From assembly GCA_014155875.1 (NCBI GenBank), contig JACEFZ010022361.1, positions 62,001 through 126,000 on the forward strand: a stretch of DNA of 64,000 nt. The letters are read 5' to 3'. Under the pieces are notes generated by a model. It ran no database searches and was not told where the DNA came from. It worked only from the letters and a program-made list of their open reading frames with translations. A program made the position numbers and the translations under genes. This DNA is from Cepaea nemoralis (lineage: Eukaryota > Mollusca > Gastropoda > Stylommatophora > Helicidae). Shown in pieces: positions 22,350-35,271 of the stretch; position 1 is the stretch's first letter, and each line of letters starts with the position of its first letter.

Positions 22350-22565
22350 CTTTTTCAATCCCAAAATGCTTTGCAAAGAAAAATCACGAGTGCATGACGT
22401 TCACTGAGGCTAAATTTGTAGTGAAAACGGTCACTAGGGAAACCATATTTCTTCAGTGTGTTCTGGCCACTTGGGGAAAGTAAGAGAACACATTGCATGA
22501 TGTGATCGCTGGGATTCATAGTTTTCAGTCGGTCACAGATCATGCGTTGCCTGGGAATGAAAAAG
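22350..22565. mobile_element. 216-bp MITE with TTAA target duplication
   Basis: The terminal inverted repeats are CTTTTTCAATCCCA and TGGGAATGAAAAAG (13 of 14 paired). They are flanked directly by TTAA at 22346-22349 and 22566-22569. TTAA duplication is typical of piggyBac-type transposition. The interior is open on the - strand for over 60 codons, but no protein family is recognisable. Confidence 0.75.
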
Positions 22566-22569
22566 TTAA

Positions 22570-24440
22570 CATGTTGTTCTTTGACTGAGGTTGGTTAATT
22601 TTGACTCTGCTGATAGCTTTGTAATAGACAAACTGCACTTTAGTTTTAATTTTGTTTCTCGGCAATACATAGATGTTATTTCTTCAGTGATGACATCCAT
22701 GCTGGATATTGCACATTAAACAGTCTAATATATTTTACTTTCATTATGCTGACAAGTCCAGCAGCTCATCAGTGAGGTCTATATATCGACTCCTCTATGC
22801 AGGTAGGGATTTGAGGACAGGAAATATGGGGGTGGATAATAGATAGAAGTTGAATGGCATTGTCTTGTAATAAGTGGATCGATCTGACAGTGAATAGTTT
22901 AGGAAAACAATTTCTCTGTTGAATCATGTACTATACCACCTCTACAGAGCTGCAGTAATGGAGACATGCTGTAAAAGCTCTTGTGATTGACAAGGGGACA
23001 CTATTTCAGATATTCTTTTACAAATATAGTAGTAAATCAAGACACACATTCAATAATGGGTGCTGGTTTTTAAAAAAAATCAGTATTTTTAAACATTTAC
23101 AACTATGTAGGATATTTAATGAAAATTTTTAAGTAATGACATTTCTCTGAACAACATTCACTGTCAAGGCTACGTCATGCGCCAGATTACTTGTGAGTCT
23201 GCCCATTAGGTTTCATGCTTAACCATGTAGTTATTCATCATGAAGTTTAATAAGTTGACGGACCTGGGACATGTGGAACATGCTTGCTTGTTTGTAGATA
23301 TGTCAGTTTTAATGGCTGGTTGGGAAAACAGTAATAAGAAATCTCAGCAAAATGTTTGCTGAATTCCTTGGTGTACTTAAGTGTAAAGATAAATGCCTTG
23401 CAAACAAAGTGAAATCAGAATTATAGCAACATATTTTTTTTAAATAACGTAATCTAACCCAACATGGATTCAGTAGAATATTTTGCTAAGTGTTTAAAAC
23501 AAATTTATTGCAGGAATTTATGGAGTTTCATAGTGTATCTTACACAGTTAGTGTAGCAATTAGGACTTTACACTGACGATGGTATGAGCGCGCTCATATG
23601 AGGAACGATTCCAGCTCTCTATGTTCACCATGGGAGATAACAACAATTGGTCATCCATTCCTCCATGCAATTGGATCCTTACACTTCACACATTCATGTC
23701 CCAACTACGGGACTTGTTTTTAAAAAAAAATTATAATTTATAGCATATCTTGAGTCAACAAGAGTTACCCAGATAGTCAGCTGCCGTGGCTAAATTTTGA
23801 AATTGAAAAATGAACCCACAACAGAATATCATCAGTAAACTTAGAGATATCATATCACTTGCTTCGTTCAGTGCTATGGTTGGCTTACACTGAATGTCGA
23901 TCCACCAGTTATAGTAACCCCACAACCCATAATTGAGTTATGGAGTAATTTTATTTTTCAACAGTATATTCTATTTGAAGGTTTGCATATATATGTGTTA
24001 CATTTATGAGAAGACATGCCATATATATGTGTATCATTAATGAGATGACATGCCATATATATGTGTATCATTAATGAGATGACATGCCATATTAGAACTG
24101 GTTGTGATAAAGTAGTTTGTTAGCTCTCTAAAGTGTTAGCTCTCTATCATATCTGGAATGTTTAATTTTCAGTTGTGAAAGAGCAGTTTGTAATATGTTA
24201 GGTGTTTACTTACTGCCAGATCAGCTGAACTTGCCGACATCTCTTAAATAGTAATAATTATAAAAGCCAAGCAAACACACTTATGTATGTTGGTGTGTGT
24301 AGACATTGTATGTTTACAACTGTCATAAAGGCTGTGAGTCATAAGGTTCTCATTGAATGATTGATTATACAAAAAGATTGTTTTCATTTATATTTCAAGC
24401 AAAGGTTCTCTCTGCAGTTGTACATGTATTTGTCGGAGTT
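22570..24440. other. AT-rich intergenic DNA
   Basis: A 34-bp repeat (TGCCATATATATGTGTATCA type) is present about three times at 23985-24090. I found nothing else to report. Confidence 0.45.
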
Positions 24441-24469
24441 ACATGGCTTTAAAATTACCCGTTTATGTA

Positions 24470-24925
24470 CACGATGTTGAGATATATTGACACAATGAAA
24501 CAGTGTTGAGATATATTTATATAGGTGAACACGGTGTTGAGATATATCGAAACAATAAATACAGTGTTGAGATTTATTTATAAAGGTAAACACAATGTTG
24601 AGATATATTGTCACTGTCCAACTGAGTTGTATTGACACAATAAAATATGATGTTAAATGTTGACACAGTAATACAATGTTCAGATATATTGACACATTAT
24701 ATTAATTAGTGTTGAGATATTGACTCGATAAAACACAGTGTTGAGATACATTGACATAATAATACTCAGTGTTGAGTGTTTTGACACAATAAATCAGTGT
24801 TGAGATGTATTGACACAGTAAAGCACATTGTTGAGATATATTGCAATAAAACCCAATGTTGAGATATATTGACACAATAAATCACAGTGTTGAGGTATAC
24901 TGACACAATGAAAGACAGTGTATAT
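24470..24925. repeat. Degenerate tandem repeat of about 30-45 bp
   Basis: Units built around CAGTGTTGAGATATATTGAC and ACAATAAA-ACA recur about 12 times with drift in length and sequence. Confidence 0.85.
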
Positions 24926-26415
24926 ACATTTTTATCAGATTGAAATAGGCACCAGGATTATTTGACTCTCATTAGACACAACTTCAGGCGTGGTTGTCGG
25001 TCACTTTGTTACTGATCATTCACACATGTGGAGAAAGATATTTGTGTCAGCATGCTTGTACTTCAGATGATCATGACTGCTGACACAATAGATTAGTGGT
25101 ATACTGTGCAATTTCTGCTTCAACGCATAATGCGTGGAAAGTCATTAGTATATTTTTTTAGGCTTGTGTTTTAACTATTTGTGTCATGAAGGAATTGTAT
25201 CAGGGCATTTTGTTTTGAAGATAAAAGACAGGTAAAAAATAATGCCAATGTTAAGTTTAATCATAACTATACAGTTTTGTGGGATAAGATTTTAAGGTAT
25301 ATGTGTGTGTGAGTATGGAGAGAGAGTGAGATTGCCACGCCAATTTAACATACATATACATAATATCGACGTTGATCAAATCGCAGAGGTAAAGTGTCTA
25401 TGAACAATTTTCATAGAAAATACACAAACAGATTGTTTGAAGGGCTCTAATTTCCACTCAATAATTAAATGCTTGCTACAACGAACTGTAACAAAAATAG
25501 TTGCCTTATTCATGGTAAAGTGTATCAGCTTTTCAAATATTTGCAAGGAGAAAAATTGAGCATGCTGCCAAACCCGCCAACAACTTGATGTTGCTACAGT
25601 CTAATGTTTGAATGAAAACTAGCGTCCTATGTAAAGCAAATGGATAACACAACATGTGCTAAAGAAATAAAACAATAGCAGAAAAAAGGTTCTACACTCA
25701 TGTAAAATAAAGGACAGATATTTTCTACGTGATATAACAACTGTAGTGTATCTGTAAATAACAAAGTGCAGCGTCTAGATGAACTATTAAAATTCCAGAA
25801 AATATCACATACGGGTTGAAATGACTGATTCTGCCAATAATTTAATTTTCCATTCAAAAGAATAATCTGTGTTAAGATTAAGCAATTGCTATCCGTTTTT
25901 CCTGTGATTGACAAGAAAAAAAGGTTTAGACTAGTTTGGCCAGTCATGTGAAATCTCATATTTTAGTTTGCATTTTCTCATTATCTCTGTTAATTCGGTA
26001 AATGGAAGAGGTTACTCATGATAAAAATTGATATGTATATGTGTATATAAGTTCACCGCAGGGAAAATGTGCATTTGTAGCTTATAATGTGCTGGTAAAA
26101 TAAATATATACATTTTGAGAGGTTAGTAATTTTGCAGAAGGTAGAGTTTTAAACTGAGTAAGCTGACAGCACATGGTGGGTTTGTATTATATTACAAACT
26201 GTGGTAGTAAGCAGGAAATATTCTTTGATAGCTGTAAGATTACCCATGTTTAAAACCAATTTGACAGGTTACTCTCCATGTCAGAAAATAACAGTTTGGT
26301 CCTTACACTTCATTGTTAAGAAAGATTCTTTGTTTATTTGGCTGCAAACTGCATTGATGGTGGATGCGTAAGGGTCTACTCATACATCAAGCTAACATTA
26401 TTGACATGGCTAGTT
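24926..26415. other. AT-rich intergenic DNA
   Basis: There is no convincing ORF, RNA gene or repeat family in this stretch. Confidence 0.4.
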
Positions 26416-26669
26416 TTTTTTTTTTTTATGTTGCATATACTTTACAGGACGTTGCAGTCAACACCAGCATTTTTTCGCTGCTGTTGATGTACTGGGCAAG
26501 TTTTTACATTCAGTAGCTTGCCATTGATTTCTGAACGACCGGCTCACATACCCCTATAAGTTACCAGCGTGGCACGAATCACTGCAGATTCTCGCAACTG
26601 CTCTTTTCCCCACGTGGATATATGGGATTACGAACAATGTCGTTAACCTCTTGGCCAGGCGAGACCGGC
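26416..26669 (-). repeat. SINE family A, full-length copy
   Basis: It has the same ends as the copy at 11375-11628: a T-tract (the A tail on the - strand), ATGTTGCATATAC-TTTACAGGAC, and a terminal GAGACCGGC. CTAGTT flanks both sides and may be part of the target duplication. Confidence 0.8.
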
Positions 26670-26889
26670 TAGTTGGATGCCAACATTTTGTGCTACCTGT
26701 TAAGTGTTGTGTAGCAAGAATTTCTCACTGTGATGTTTTTGGATGCTTCTATCTTTATTTTGTGTTTGTATTGTACCAACATTGTTGACTCAGTTTCATA
26801 ACACCTTCTTGAGTGGCTTAAATTATCAGCAAAATTTAATGCAAACCAACTTGATAAGTCTTAAGTTGCCAATTTAGTTTGATATCACC

Positions 26890-27240
26890 AGCGTGATTGG
26901 TTGGTTGGTGAATCCTCTCAAGACTGAGTTTTAACTCATGCATTGGCATTCAGGCTGTTTGAGCCCTGGACAGGGCCTTCAACCTGTTGGAGTGAGACTG
27001 GTGTAGAGAGTTGCCTCCTGACTCAGTACCAAGAATCATCTCCTCAGGCACTGTTGCAGAGCTGTCCTTCTCCAATCCCAGTGAGACATGATTGGGGTGT
27101 ATGAGACAGGTACTGGAACTTCCTGTTGATAGGCATGTTGGGATGTATCCAGGTCATGATGTAGCACAGCACACACAGACAGGCTGGGTTGGGTCAAGGC
27201 TGGTCAGTGTCAAGGCTGGTCAGTGTCCTCCACGGGTTTG
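26890..27240. repeat. Diverged interspersed repeat (family F)
   Basis: It shares blocks in order with 51150-51420 (CTCCAATCCCAG, GGGGTGTATGA, GGTACTGGAACTTC, GTAGCACAGCAC against their counterparts). The type is unknown. Confidence 0.45.
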
Positions 27241-27244
27241 CATA

Positions 27245-27469
27245 CTGATTCAGTGCCCAGGGATAATATATCATCAAATATGACCTTCCATTTGCACAGA
27301 AGGATGATATATCACTATACTAAGGTCATTGTGTTATTTGTTTTGTATTTTGTGGTATCTTTCACAATTTCAATGCTTTAGTGAATGAAAATTTACATTA
27401 AAATACTTGTTCATTTGTTTGTGCACCATGTTTGGTCCAAACCTACTTTTGTTCTTGGCACTGAATCAG
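27245..27469. mobile_element. 225-bp MITE, family G
   Basis: Inverted ends are CTGATTCAGTGCC and TTGGCACTGAATCAG, with TTAA preserved on the right at 27470-27473. It is colinear with the reverse complement of 37549-37768 over its whole length. Confidence 0.75.
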
Positions 27470-27479
27470 TTAAGTTACC

Positions 27480-30400
27480 AGCTCAGGTGACAATATCAGC
27501 TTGATAAGACTTGAGTTATGAGAGCTCACCTGCAGAGTTTTCTAGTGTAACTAGACAGCAGCTTATTTACCGTATTTGGCCAGTGAATTCTGGTGTGTAA
27601 TGTACCTACACAAACAGACAATCTAGTTGAAACATTTATATATCTTTTATGTATATTGACACTGAATATTATTATGGCTAAATAAGCTTACATAAAATTG
27701 TTCTTTAAGTGACTAAATATGGCAAATTAAGTACTTAGATAAGGTATCATTGTTGTTTGAATCTGCAGTAACGGATAAAATTATTTTGATAAAATTGCTT
27801 GTGGGAAGTGTCAGTGTAAAATGTAATGTCAGGGGCTTGGGCGATGGTTTAAACCTTCTTTGGTGTAGACTTTATGATTAACTACTTGTTTCTCGACTGT
27901 TCGGCTTGATTGTGGAGACTTTACTTGCTTGCTGTTAACATTGGTATCTTTGCTACAAATTTATTCAGTTGTTATTTGTTATCTATATCAAACTGTATTT
28001 CCGCACATGTTTCCAGAAAAACTTGAACTAACAAATGGAGACTTCAGTTTGGAAAAACAAAAACATCTGAATATGGCATTGATACATTGTCTTAAAAGTT
28101 AGAGGATATGTTAGTGTAATGGTTGACATCTGTACCAGCAGACTTGTCACTTGACAAGCAGTCTTGTAACAGACTCTGTTGAGACATTATGTGTGGTGAA
28201 AAGATATATGACCGATTGATACAATGTAGACCTTATCTGGAATTATGTATGAAGTACTTAGAAATCATTCCTGCACAAAGATTGTTGCTAAAAATTATTC
28301 TGATGAATGTGACGTTTGTAATGTATGAGTCAAGATGAAGATTTGACAACTCCCAGCTAATGTTGAAGGGTTATACTGGTTATCCCTGTTATGTGGTTAG
28401 CTACATGTGGGAGGCATCCTTGCCTGCTTTCATTGTGACCAGTTCCTTACTTGATTCCCCACTCCGACAGTGGTCATTGAGAAGGTGTATCCAGAGTTGT
28501 GCCATGGTGGACCAAGCTGTTATTTATTGCTGGAGGTGTATCCTCTGTTCATCTTCCATGTCCTGGTGATTGCTTGTGAAGCTAGCCTATCAGATCCTCC
28601 GCTTGTTACCATTGTAATGATTACCCGTGGCCATAAGACTGGAGAAAGTTTTCCTTAAGCAGATGCTGTTAAGAGTCTGAGCTGATGAATCTTCATATAT
28701 ATTAGGTCATGGCATTTTAAAGTAGAGTGCCGGACTTCTTTCCTTACAATCTTTTCTCCCATTAGATATCTCTGTTACCTATTGTATGAGCCTACCCCAG
28801 ACAGAGCTGTAGGTAGTTGGGAACAAATATGGGGCTAGCACCATATGTCCTTTAGGTTTCAAGGTGTGTAAAAAGTAGCCTTTTACTTATTTTGGTTGCT
28901 TTTGTAGATAGAAATGTGAATCTGCCTGCAGTTGAGTTCTGTGTGTAAGCTAGTGATATTCTACCCACTGGGCTATCAGCTCCTTCTGAACATACTTAAC
29001 TGCCTACAGCTTAGTGATTTTCCAAACATGTTGGGACATGTGTAACTGAACTGTTTTATTTTGTCAATAGTTACTGGTCATACGCACATGTTGTGTCTAC
29101 TTGTGACAAGTTGTACTGGTTGTGTTACTTCTATTTTTGCAGGACAATCTCCCATGGACAGTTTATTTAGAATGAAGTTCCTCAATGTCTTTTGGTTCAT
29201 GCAGCTTTTCAGTTGCTAGTGTTATATTTTTCATGTATTGATTTGTCTGCATTCTATGCTCATCATAATGTTCAGCAATGTAATTGGCATTCTGTTCGCT
29301 GAATTGTGTTCAGAAATGTCTTTGTAAGTTTGTAAATCTCATCATATCATTGCTTCATCATTCGCAACTGTGGTAAATGCACTGGGCATGTGTGGAATAA
29401 CGTGAACATCAAATCTCTGTACCAAGAGAAGATGCTGCTTCTAAGCTCTGGAGTGTTGTGAGCAAAACTTATACTCTGGTTGCTACTATCATACTAATTG
29501 TGAGTGAGCCTACATTGTCCTGGGGAAACATTTAGTTGTTATTTCATTGCTTATGTGCTGAGTCTATAATATGTGCTCTGAGGGCTAAAAATGTGTGTAC
29601 TAGTGCATTGTAGCGCAGCTTAGAGGGGATGACATTGCCAGGCGAGCATATTAATGTGTGAGCAGCTGTGTGTACAAGAGATGTGTAGTTGTTTCAAGTG
29701 AAAATCTCTTTATTCCCAGTTAGATCTTGTCTAACAGGAGAAATGAATGCAGTAATGGCAAGCATAAGCAGCGCTCTACAATATATGGTTTCATGCAGAT
29801 TTCTTTTATATGGAATGTTTACAAATAACTGTTGTACCTTGACAATCATGAATGTATAAACTGTATAGCAATGACAAAGAACATATCCTACAATCACCAT
29901 TGTTTTCACACATAAATGGAAGGGCATGATCACAAATGTCTGTTAGAATTGCTGATTTTCTATCTTTTGTATGGTATATTATGGGATGTTTATATCTGTA
30001 ATCTGTAAAAGGTAATGGATGTTTGTGACTTAATCTTTACAGCTGTGCCATGAAAGTGACTTTGATCTCTATGAGGGTTATGAACATTTGTAGCTTTAAT
30101 ATGTATAACCATGCTGTACTTGTGATTAACCTTCATAGGGTCATCAGTATGTGTGACTGTAGTCTTTATAAAGTGCTTGGTCTTTTGGAAAACATAGGGT
30201 TGGCTTTGTTTACCTTGAGGATGCTGATTGCAAATAATGTAGGGATCCAATGTGGTAATGGTATCTGTGGAACTTCCTCTCCAGTGTGCTGTTACCTCTC
30301 AGTAGTAGAAACTCCACTGTGAAGTAAGCACAACAAGAGACTTTTGATCATCAGAAGCTGTCCCACCTTCTATGAATTTTTCAGTCTTCCTTATCTTCTT

Positions 30401-31450
30401 TACACTTGTGGGGAAGGCTGGCCAAGATCATGGCTTCTAGGTGCCATTCTCCTGTTGTGCGTCCACACCATTTACACCAGCTTTAAGACATATTCACCAC
30501 TGCTTGCAGTTGTCAGCACAAATTCACCGCTATGTGTGCCTACCCGGCAGCCACTCTGCCCTCAGGAAGGGGAGCATCATGCACCTGTTACATCGTGATT
30601 GGATTCCTCTCATGGCATCTTTTACTTGGCCAAGAGAAGGCTAGCTTCTCTTCCCAGTTGCAGTTTGGCCTCATTTATCACCTCCACATGCGCAGATTGT
30701 TATGTCATGTGTTTCCTTGCCATTTTCGCACCCTGTTCCCGTCCAAGACAGTCGCATTTCAGCATGTGCCCAATTGGATGCCAGTTCTTCGTCTCAGTTA
30801 TTACTAGTGTGTTCATGGGCTAGCTCCTTCCTTTCCTTCACTCTTTCTGCTGCAGTAAGTGGCCCTGTCGAGGCTGCTTGCTCTGCCGTCAGCAGCTGCT
30901 GTCACGGCAGGACTTCAGATGGCATTCCTTTATCCTGGTGTCTATGGCATTGATGAATGTCTTCCACTCCGCAGTCTTATGGCTGAGCCACAGCATTCCT
31001 ACTTAACAGGATGACTAGCTGGGCCAGCTTGAGAAGTCCTTGTGTACATGTGCAGTACTGGTTCCTCGATTGATCACCTTCAGGAAGATCTGTCTGCTGT
31101 ATAGTTCTTTTGATGGCAGGTTGCATGTGAGTGTTTTCTTGTAGCAAGAATGTCTCTCTAAGATGGCAAGAAGAGGTTCTTACAAGAGTATACCATTCTT
31201 TCCAATGACAAAATATCAATTCCCTGACCGGCAGTCTAGCATAGTTGGAGATCACAGGAAAATAGAATAGTTGTTAACTGAGGTTGTGGTATAGAGTATA
31301 TGTCTACGTGTTGTGTACATGGAGGATTGTGATGAAGATTGACAAAATGAATAAATATAATGTTAAAGCTTTATTTCTGTCTAGCTGTTGTTTGTGTGCA
31401 GGACTGATGTATATGTGTGAATGAGCACACACAAAGCTGGTAGAAGTCAG
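27480..31450. other. Intergenic DNA
   Basis: A SINE C tail fragment (GGGCTAGCACCATATGTCCT) lies at about 28830-28890. The segment 30340-31000 is less AT-rich and has several short open frames, but no splice structure or family match is visible. Confidence 0.4.
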
Positions 31451-31454
31451 CTAT

Positions 31455-31575
31455 CTGTTTATGTGTAGGAGAGATCACATACAATCTTGGTCAACTACCT
31501 GTTTGTGTGTAGGAGAGATTACATACAATGTCTGTCCACTGCCTGTTTATGTGTAGGAGTGAACACATGCAGTGT
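31455..31575. repeat. About 45-bp direct repeat, three copies
   Basis: Units share CTGTTTATGTGTAGGAG, AGATCACATACAAT and TGG-CAACTAC-type blocks. They immediately precede the RTE copy. Confidence 0.6.
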
Positions 31576-31832
31576 AGGCAACCATGGTTTGGGAGAGAGA
31601 AATGAAAGAGGATACAGATTTGTAGAATGGGCAAAAGAACAAGAAATGGTTGTAGGAAACACGTGGTTTAAACGGCATCCTAGAAGATTATGGACATGGA
31701 GGAGTAAACAGCAGGATTAAAAACCAGATAGATTACATCCTGATTAGCAAAAGGTTTCGAAATGCGTTAACAGTCGTAAAAACAGTTCCAAATGCAGACT
31801 GTTACAGTGATCACAGATTAATTACAGGCACA

Positions 31833-33371
31833 TTGAGGGTAAAGTTAAAGAAAGTCAAGTATACAGCAGGAAACCCTAAATATGACTTGTGCAAATTGAA
31901 AACTGACAAAGAAATACAAGATAATTTTAACATAGAAGTAAAGAACAAATTTGATTTATTGTCTGATCTAGAGATCCTATTTCAAGATGTAGATGATCAA
32001 TGGGAAATGTTGAAGAATTCAATCAGTTGTGCAGCAGAAAAAAACTATTCCAAAAGTAAAGAAGTGGGTCGTAAGACATGGATGACTGAAGAAATTTTAC
32101 AACTAATAGAAACAAGAAGACAGAACAAAAATAATCTTGCCAAATATGAAGAAATTCACAGAAAAGTCAGTACCTTATGTAAGGAGGCAAAAGAAACATG
32201 GCTTGAGAAAAATTGCAGAGAAATTGAAAAACAACACAAAAGTAAAAATGCGAAACTAATGCACAAAAGAATTCTGGAGCTTACTAATCAAAGAACACGT
32301 ACATCAGCAAGCTGCCTAAAGACGAAAGATGGAAGAGTCATAATAGAAAAAGATCAGATTTTACATGTATGGCCAGATTACGTGAAAAACCGTTATGACG
32401 ATAACAGAGACGAACAGTATGATGTTCAAAATAATAATGAAGGACCAGCAATTTTGAAGATGGAGGTTCAGAATGCTCTTAACCATATGAAATCTGGTAA
32501 GACCCCCGGTTCAGACAGCATCACAACAGAAATGATTAATGCTTTAGAAGAATATGGAATAGATAAAGTTACCAGTCTCCTTAATACAATATTAGTCAGA
32601 GTGCCAGCCGTGCAGTCAGACTTGTGCAGAGTTGTAATAACATTGACCAGGGAGTGGCCAGCAGGGGCCACGGAAGTGGAAATTCAGCAACTAATTCAGG
32701 AAAATTCTCGCCCGGGTGATGTGATTATCTACACGGATGGGTCAGTGTTGAGAGGTAGGAGAAGTGCCTGGGGGTTCTTGGCAAAAACTAATGGTCGGCG
32801 TTTGGTGCAGGAGAGCCTGGCGTATGATAACACTACATCTAGCTTAAGAATGGAGGTGGAGGCGGTCAGTGCAGCTTTCCGCTGGATAGAAAACACGATA
32901 CATACACACATTGTGATTGTAACTGACTCAGAAAGCATGCTGAGAAGGGTGAGAACAGGTAGGCTTCGTGCGGAGTGGCTTGCTTCGCTTCAGAGGTCAC
33001 GGGTAGTAAGCATCACCTGGATCTTTTCTCCTGGGCATGCCGGTGTGCTGGGGAATGAACAGGCGGACAGATTGGCTGGCTCGGCAAAATTTGGTGGGGT
33101 ATTGATGCATGACAAGGCAGACGTGGTTGCGGCCTTGTGGGAGCACGTGTACACCTCGGAGGAGCAGATGGAGCACCATGGTCTGGTAAGAATGAGACAA
33201 CGAGGTGTGACGAGGGGATCTGGCCGACGCTCGGCGCTCGGAGGAAAGGCGAGACGGACATATAATCAGATTGCTACTGGAACTATTAGTGTTGGAACTC
33301 TTCGCTGGCTGCTGAGGATGGAGACGGAGCGCTTATGGGAATGTCCCGAATGCTGTGATGTCGGTTCCTAA
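31833..33371 (+). pseudogene. Chimeric 512-codon ORF: RTE linker/RT start fused to foreign RNase H
   Basis: Residues 1 to about 253 belong to the RTE element (ending SLLNTI). Residues from about 254 on belong to the inserted RNase H fragment. The fusion stays in frame by chance of insertion phase. The RT part stops before the catalytic motifs, so only the RNase H could be an intact enzyme domain. No promoter or start site can be argued; the first codon is TTG. Confidence 0.8.
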
Positions 33372-33388
33372 ATCAATCAATCAATCAA
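32593..33388 (+). mobile_element. Inserted 3' end of another LINE carrying a complete RNase H, 12-bp TSD
   Basis: The insert lies between two copies of TTAATACAATAT (32581-32592 and 33389-33400). It codes for an RNase HI: VIIYTDGS, RMEVEAVSAAF, VIVTDSESML, and FSPGHAGVLGNEQADRLAG carry the catalytic Asp/Glu/Asp and the last Asp. It then has a C-terminal tail ending in a Cys-rich CPECC, a TAA, and an AATCAATCAATCAATC tail. Removing it restores the host frame as VTSLLNTI-YDTGNIPHEL. It is a 5'-truncated retrotransposition product. Confidence 0.93.
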
Positions 33389-34766
33389 TTAATACAATAT
33401 ATGATACTGGAAATATACCCCATGAGTTATGTAATTCTGTATTTATTGCAATCCCAAAGAAATCCGGAGCCTTGGAATGTGATCAACATCGAACAATTAG
33501 TAAAATGAGTCACATCACGAAGATTTTGCTAAGAATTATCATGCAAAGAGTTAGGAGGAAAATACAACCTGAAATAGGAGAAGAACAATGTGGGTTTGTA
33601 GAAGGCAAGGGTACAGTAAATGCTGTGTATATACTGAGAACTGTAATCGAACGTTCTATATAAGTAAACAAAGATCTACACCTTTGCTTTATTGACTACA
33701 CAAAGGCTTTCGATAAAGTGAGACATGTCAACATGATAAGGATGCTTGAAGATCTACAAATTGATGGAAAAGACCTTAGACTTGTAAACAACATATATTG
33801 GAAACAACAAGCTGCCATAAGAGTTGATAACGAAGTAAGCCAATATCAGCCTATTAAGAGGGGTGTGAGACAGGGATGTGTAATGTCTCCAGATCTGTTT
33901 TCCCTGTACAGTGAAAGTATTTTCAGAAATATTGAAGATATGGAAGGAATCAACATTGGGGGACGATGCATCAATAACATTAGATATGCAGATGATACAG
34001 TCTTGATTGCAGACAAAAAACAGGACCTGCAAAATTTAATAGATGCGGTTGTTACACACAGTGAACAACTAGGGTTAGAATTAAATTGTAAAAAGACACA
34101 GATTATGGTCGTCACTAGGAAGAACGAAATACCACAATGTAATATACAAGTAAATGGGAATATTTTTCAACAAGTGAATAGGTTCAATTATCTCGGAACA
34201 GTAATATTATCTGATGGGAGAAGCCATGAAGAGATTTGAACATGAATCGCCATGGCAAAAGTAGCCTTCAGCAAGATGAAAAACATATTGACCAATAAAA
34301 AGATGTCAACTGAAACGAGAAAAAGAGTGTTGAGATGCTACATAGAACCTGTACTTTTATATGGATGTGAAGCTTGGACAATGAGCAGTCAAGCTGAAAA
34401 ACATCTGATGGCTGTAAAAATGTGGTTTCTGAGGAAAATGCAAAGAATACCATGGACAGCCAGAAAGACCAATGAACAAGTCCTTCAAGAAACAAATGAA
34501 GATCGTAAACTGATTAGAGACATTAGACGTAGAGTCACAATTTTTTTGGGCAAGTTATGAGAAGAAATGATTTGGAGAACTTGGTGACAACTGGCAAGAT
34601 CGAAGGGAAGAAACCAAGGGGAAGAACGAGAAGTAAATACCTGGATGGATAGGTCACATGGCATGGTCGAGATAGGAACATGGAGCTTATCCACGACTCT
34701 GGTTATCGAGTGAGGTGGCAGAACATGGCCACCCACGCTTACCGGCATGGCACATGATGGATGGAT

Positions 34767-35158
34767 GGATGGTTCTCAACATTTTTTTGCCCATTCACCC
34801 CTTCACCATATGTTCAAAATGTCATCCCCCTCCCACTTTCGTATTTCCTCCCTATAAATCCCCGACTCCCAACCCAGTATGTTATGTAAAAATGGAAGTT
34901 AAATTTGATAACACATTCTAGAACAAGTCTAGATGTCTACATAAAACGTGATTTGCGGGTCTACTTACGTTATAAAACGAATTTGAGAAGGGCGAGAAGT
35001 ACAGAACTGTAAAGTATGGAACGAAAAACAATATCAAATAATCGGTTCTTGTATTAACTCGATCTTGAAATAATCTTAATTCACCCCCTGGAAACCCTAA
35101 AATCCACCTCCGGGGGGGGGGGGGCGGAAGAGAATTCCCCACCGGTTGAGAACTATTG
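34767..35158. mobile_element. hAT-type MITE copy, diverged
   Basis: It is colinear with 58536-58938: ATGGTTCTCAAC, TTCACC-CTTCACCATATGTTC, a run of C/G, and CCCCACCGGTTGAGAAC at the right end. Its left end merges with the GATG tail of the preceding LINE, and no 8-bp duplication is visible. Confidence 0.7.
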
Positions 35159-35176
35159 TTCTAGACCTCTCACTGA

Positions 35177-35178
<2 letters not shown>

Positions 35179-35207
<29 letters not shown>

Positions 35208-35271
35208 CTTCTTCTTCTTCTTCTTCTTCTTCTTCTTCTTCTTCTTCTTCTTCTTCTTCTTCTTCTTCTTC
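35179..35271. repeat. CTT microsatellite, about 31 units
   Basis: An uninterrupted trinucleotide run. On the - strand it is the GAA tail of the LINE 3' fragment that follows. Confidence 0.98.

Larger units (their letters stand above)
31575..34770 (+). mobile_element. RTE-like LINE (BovB-like layout), decayed and interrupted
   Basis: The endonuclease C-terminal part is recognisable (GNHGLGERNERG, NTWFKRHPRRLWTW, QIDYILISKRF, SDHRL), followed by a linker and the RT. RT motifs are KSGKTPGSDSI, a PKKSGALECDQHRTIS block, CFIDYTKAFDKV, VRQGCVMSPDLF, RYADDTVLIAD, VLLYGCEAWT, and a C-terminal GRDRNMELIHDSG-type segment. It ends in a GATGGATGGATGG tail. Breaks are a frameshift near 31720, an insertion at 32593-33388, a GAA-to-TAA-type stop at 33661 (the copy at 56.5 kb has GAA there), stops at 34237-34246 and a frameshift near 34555. 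Confidence 0.9.
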
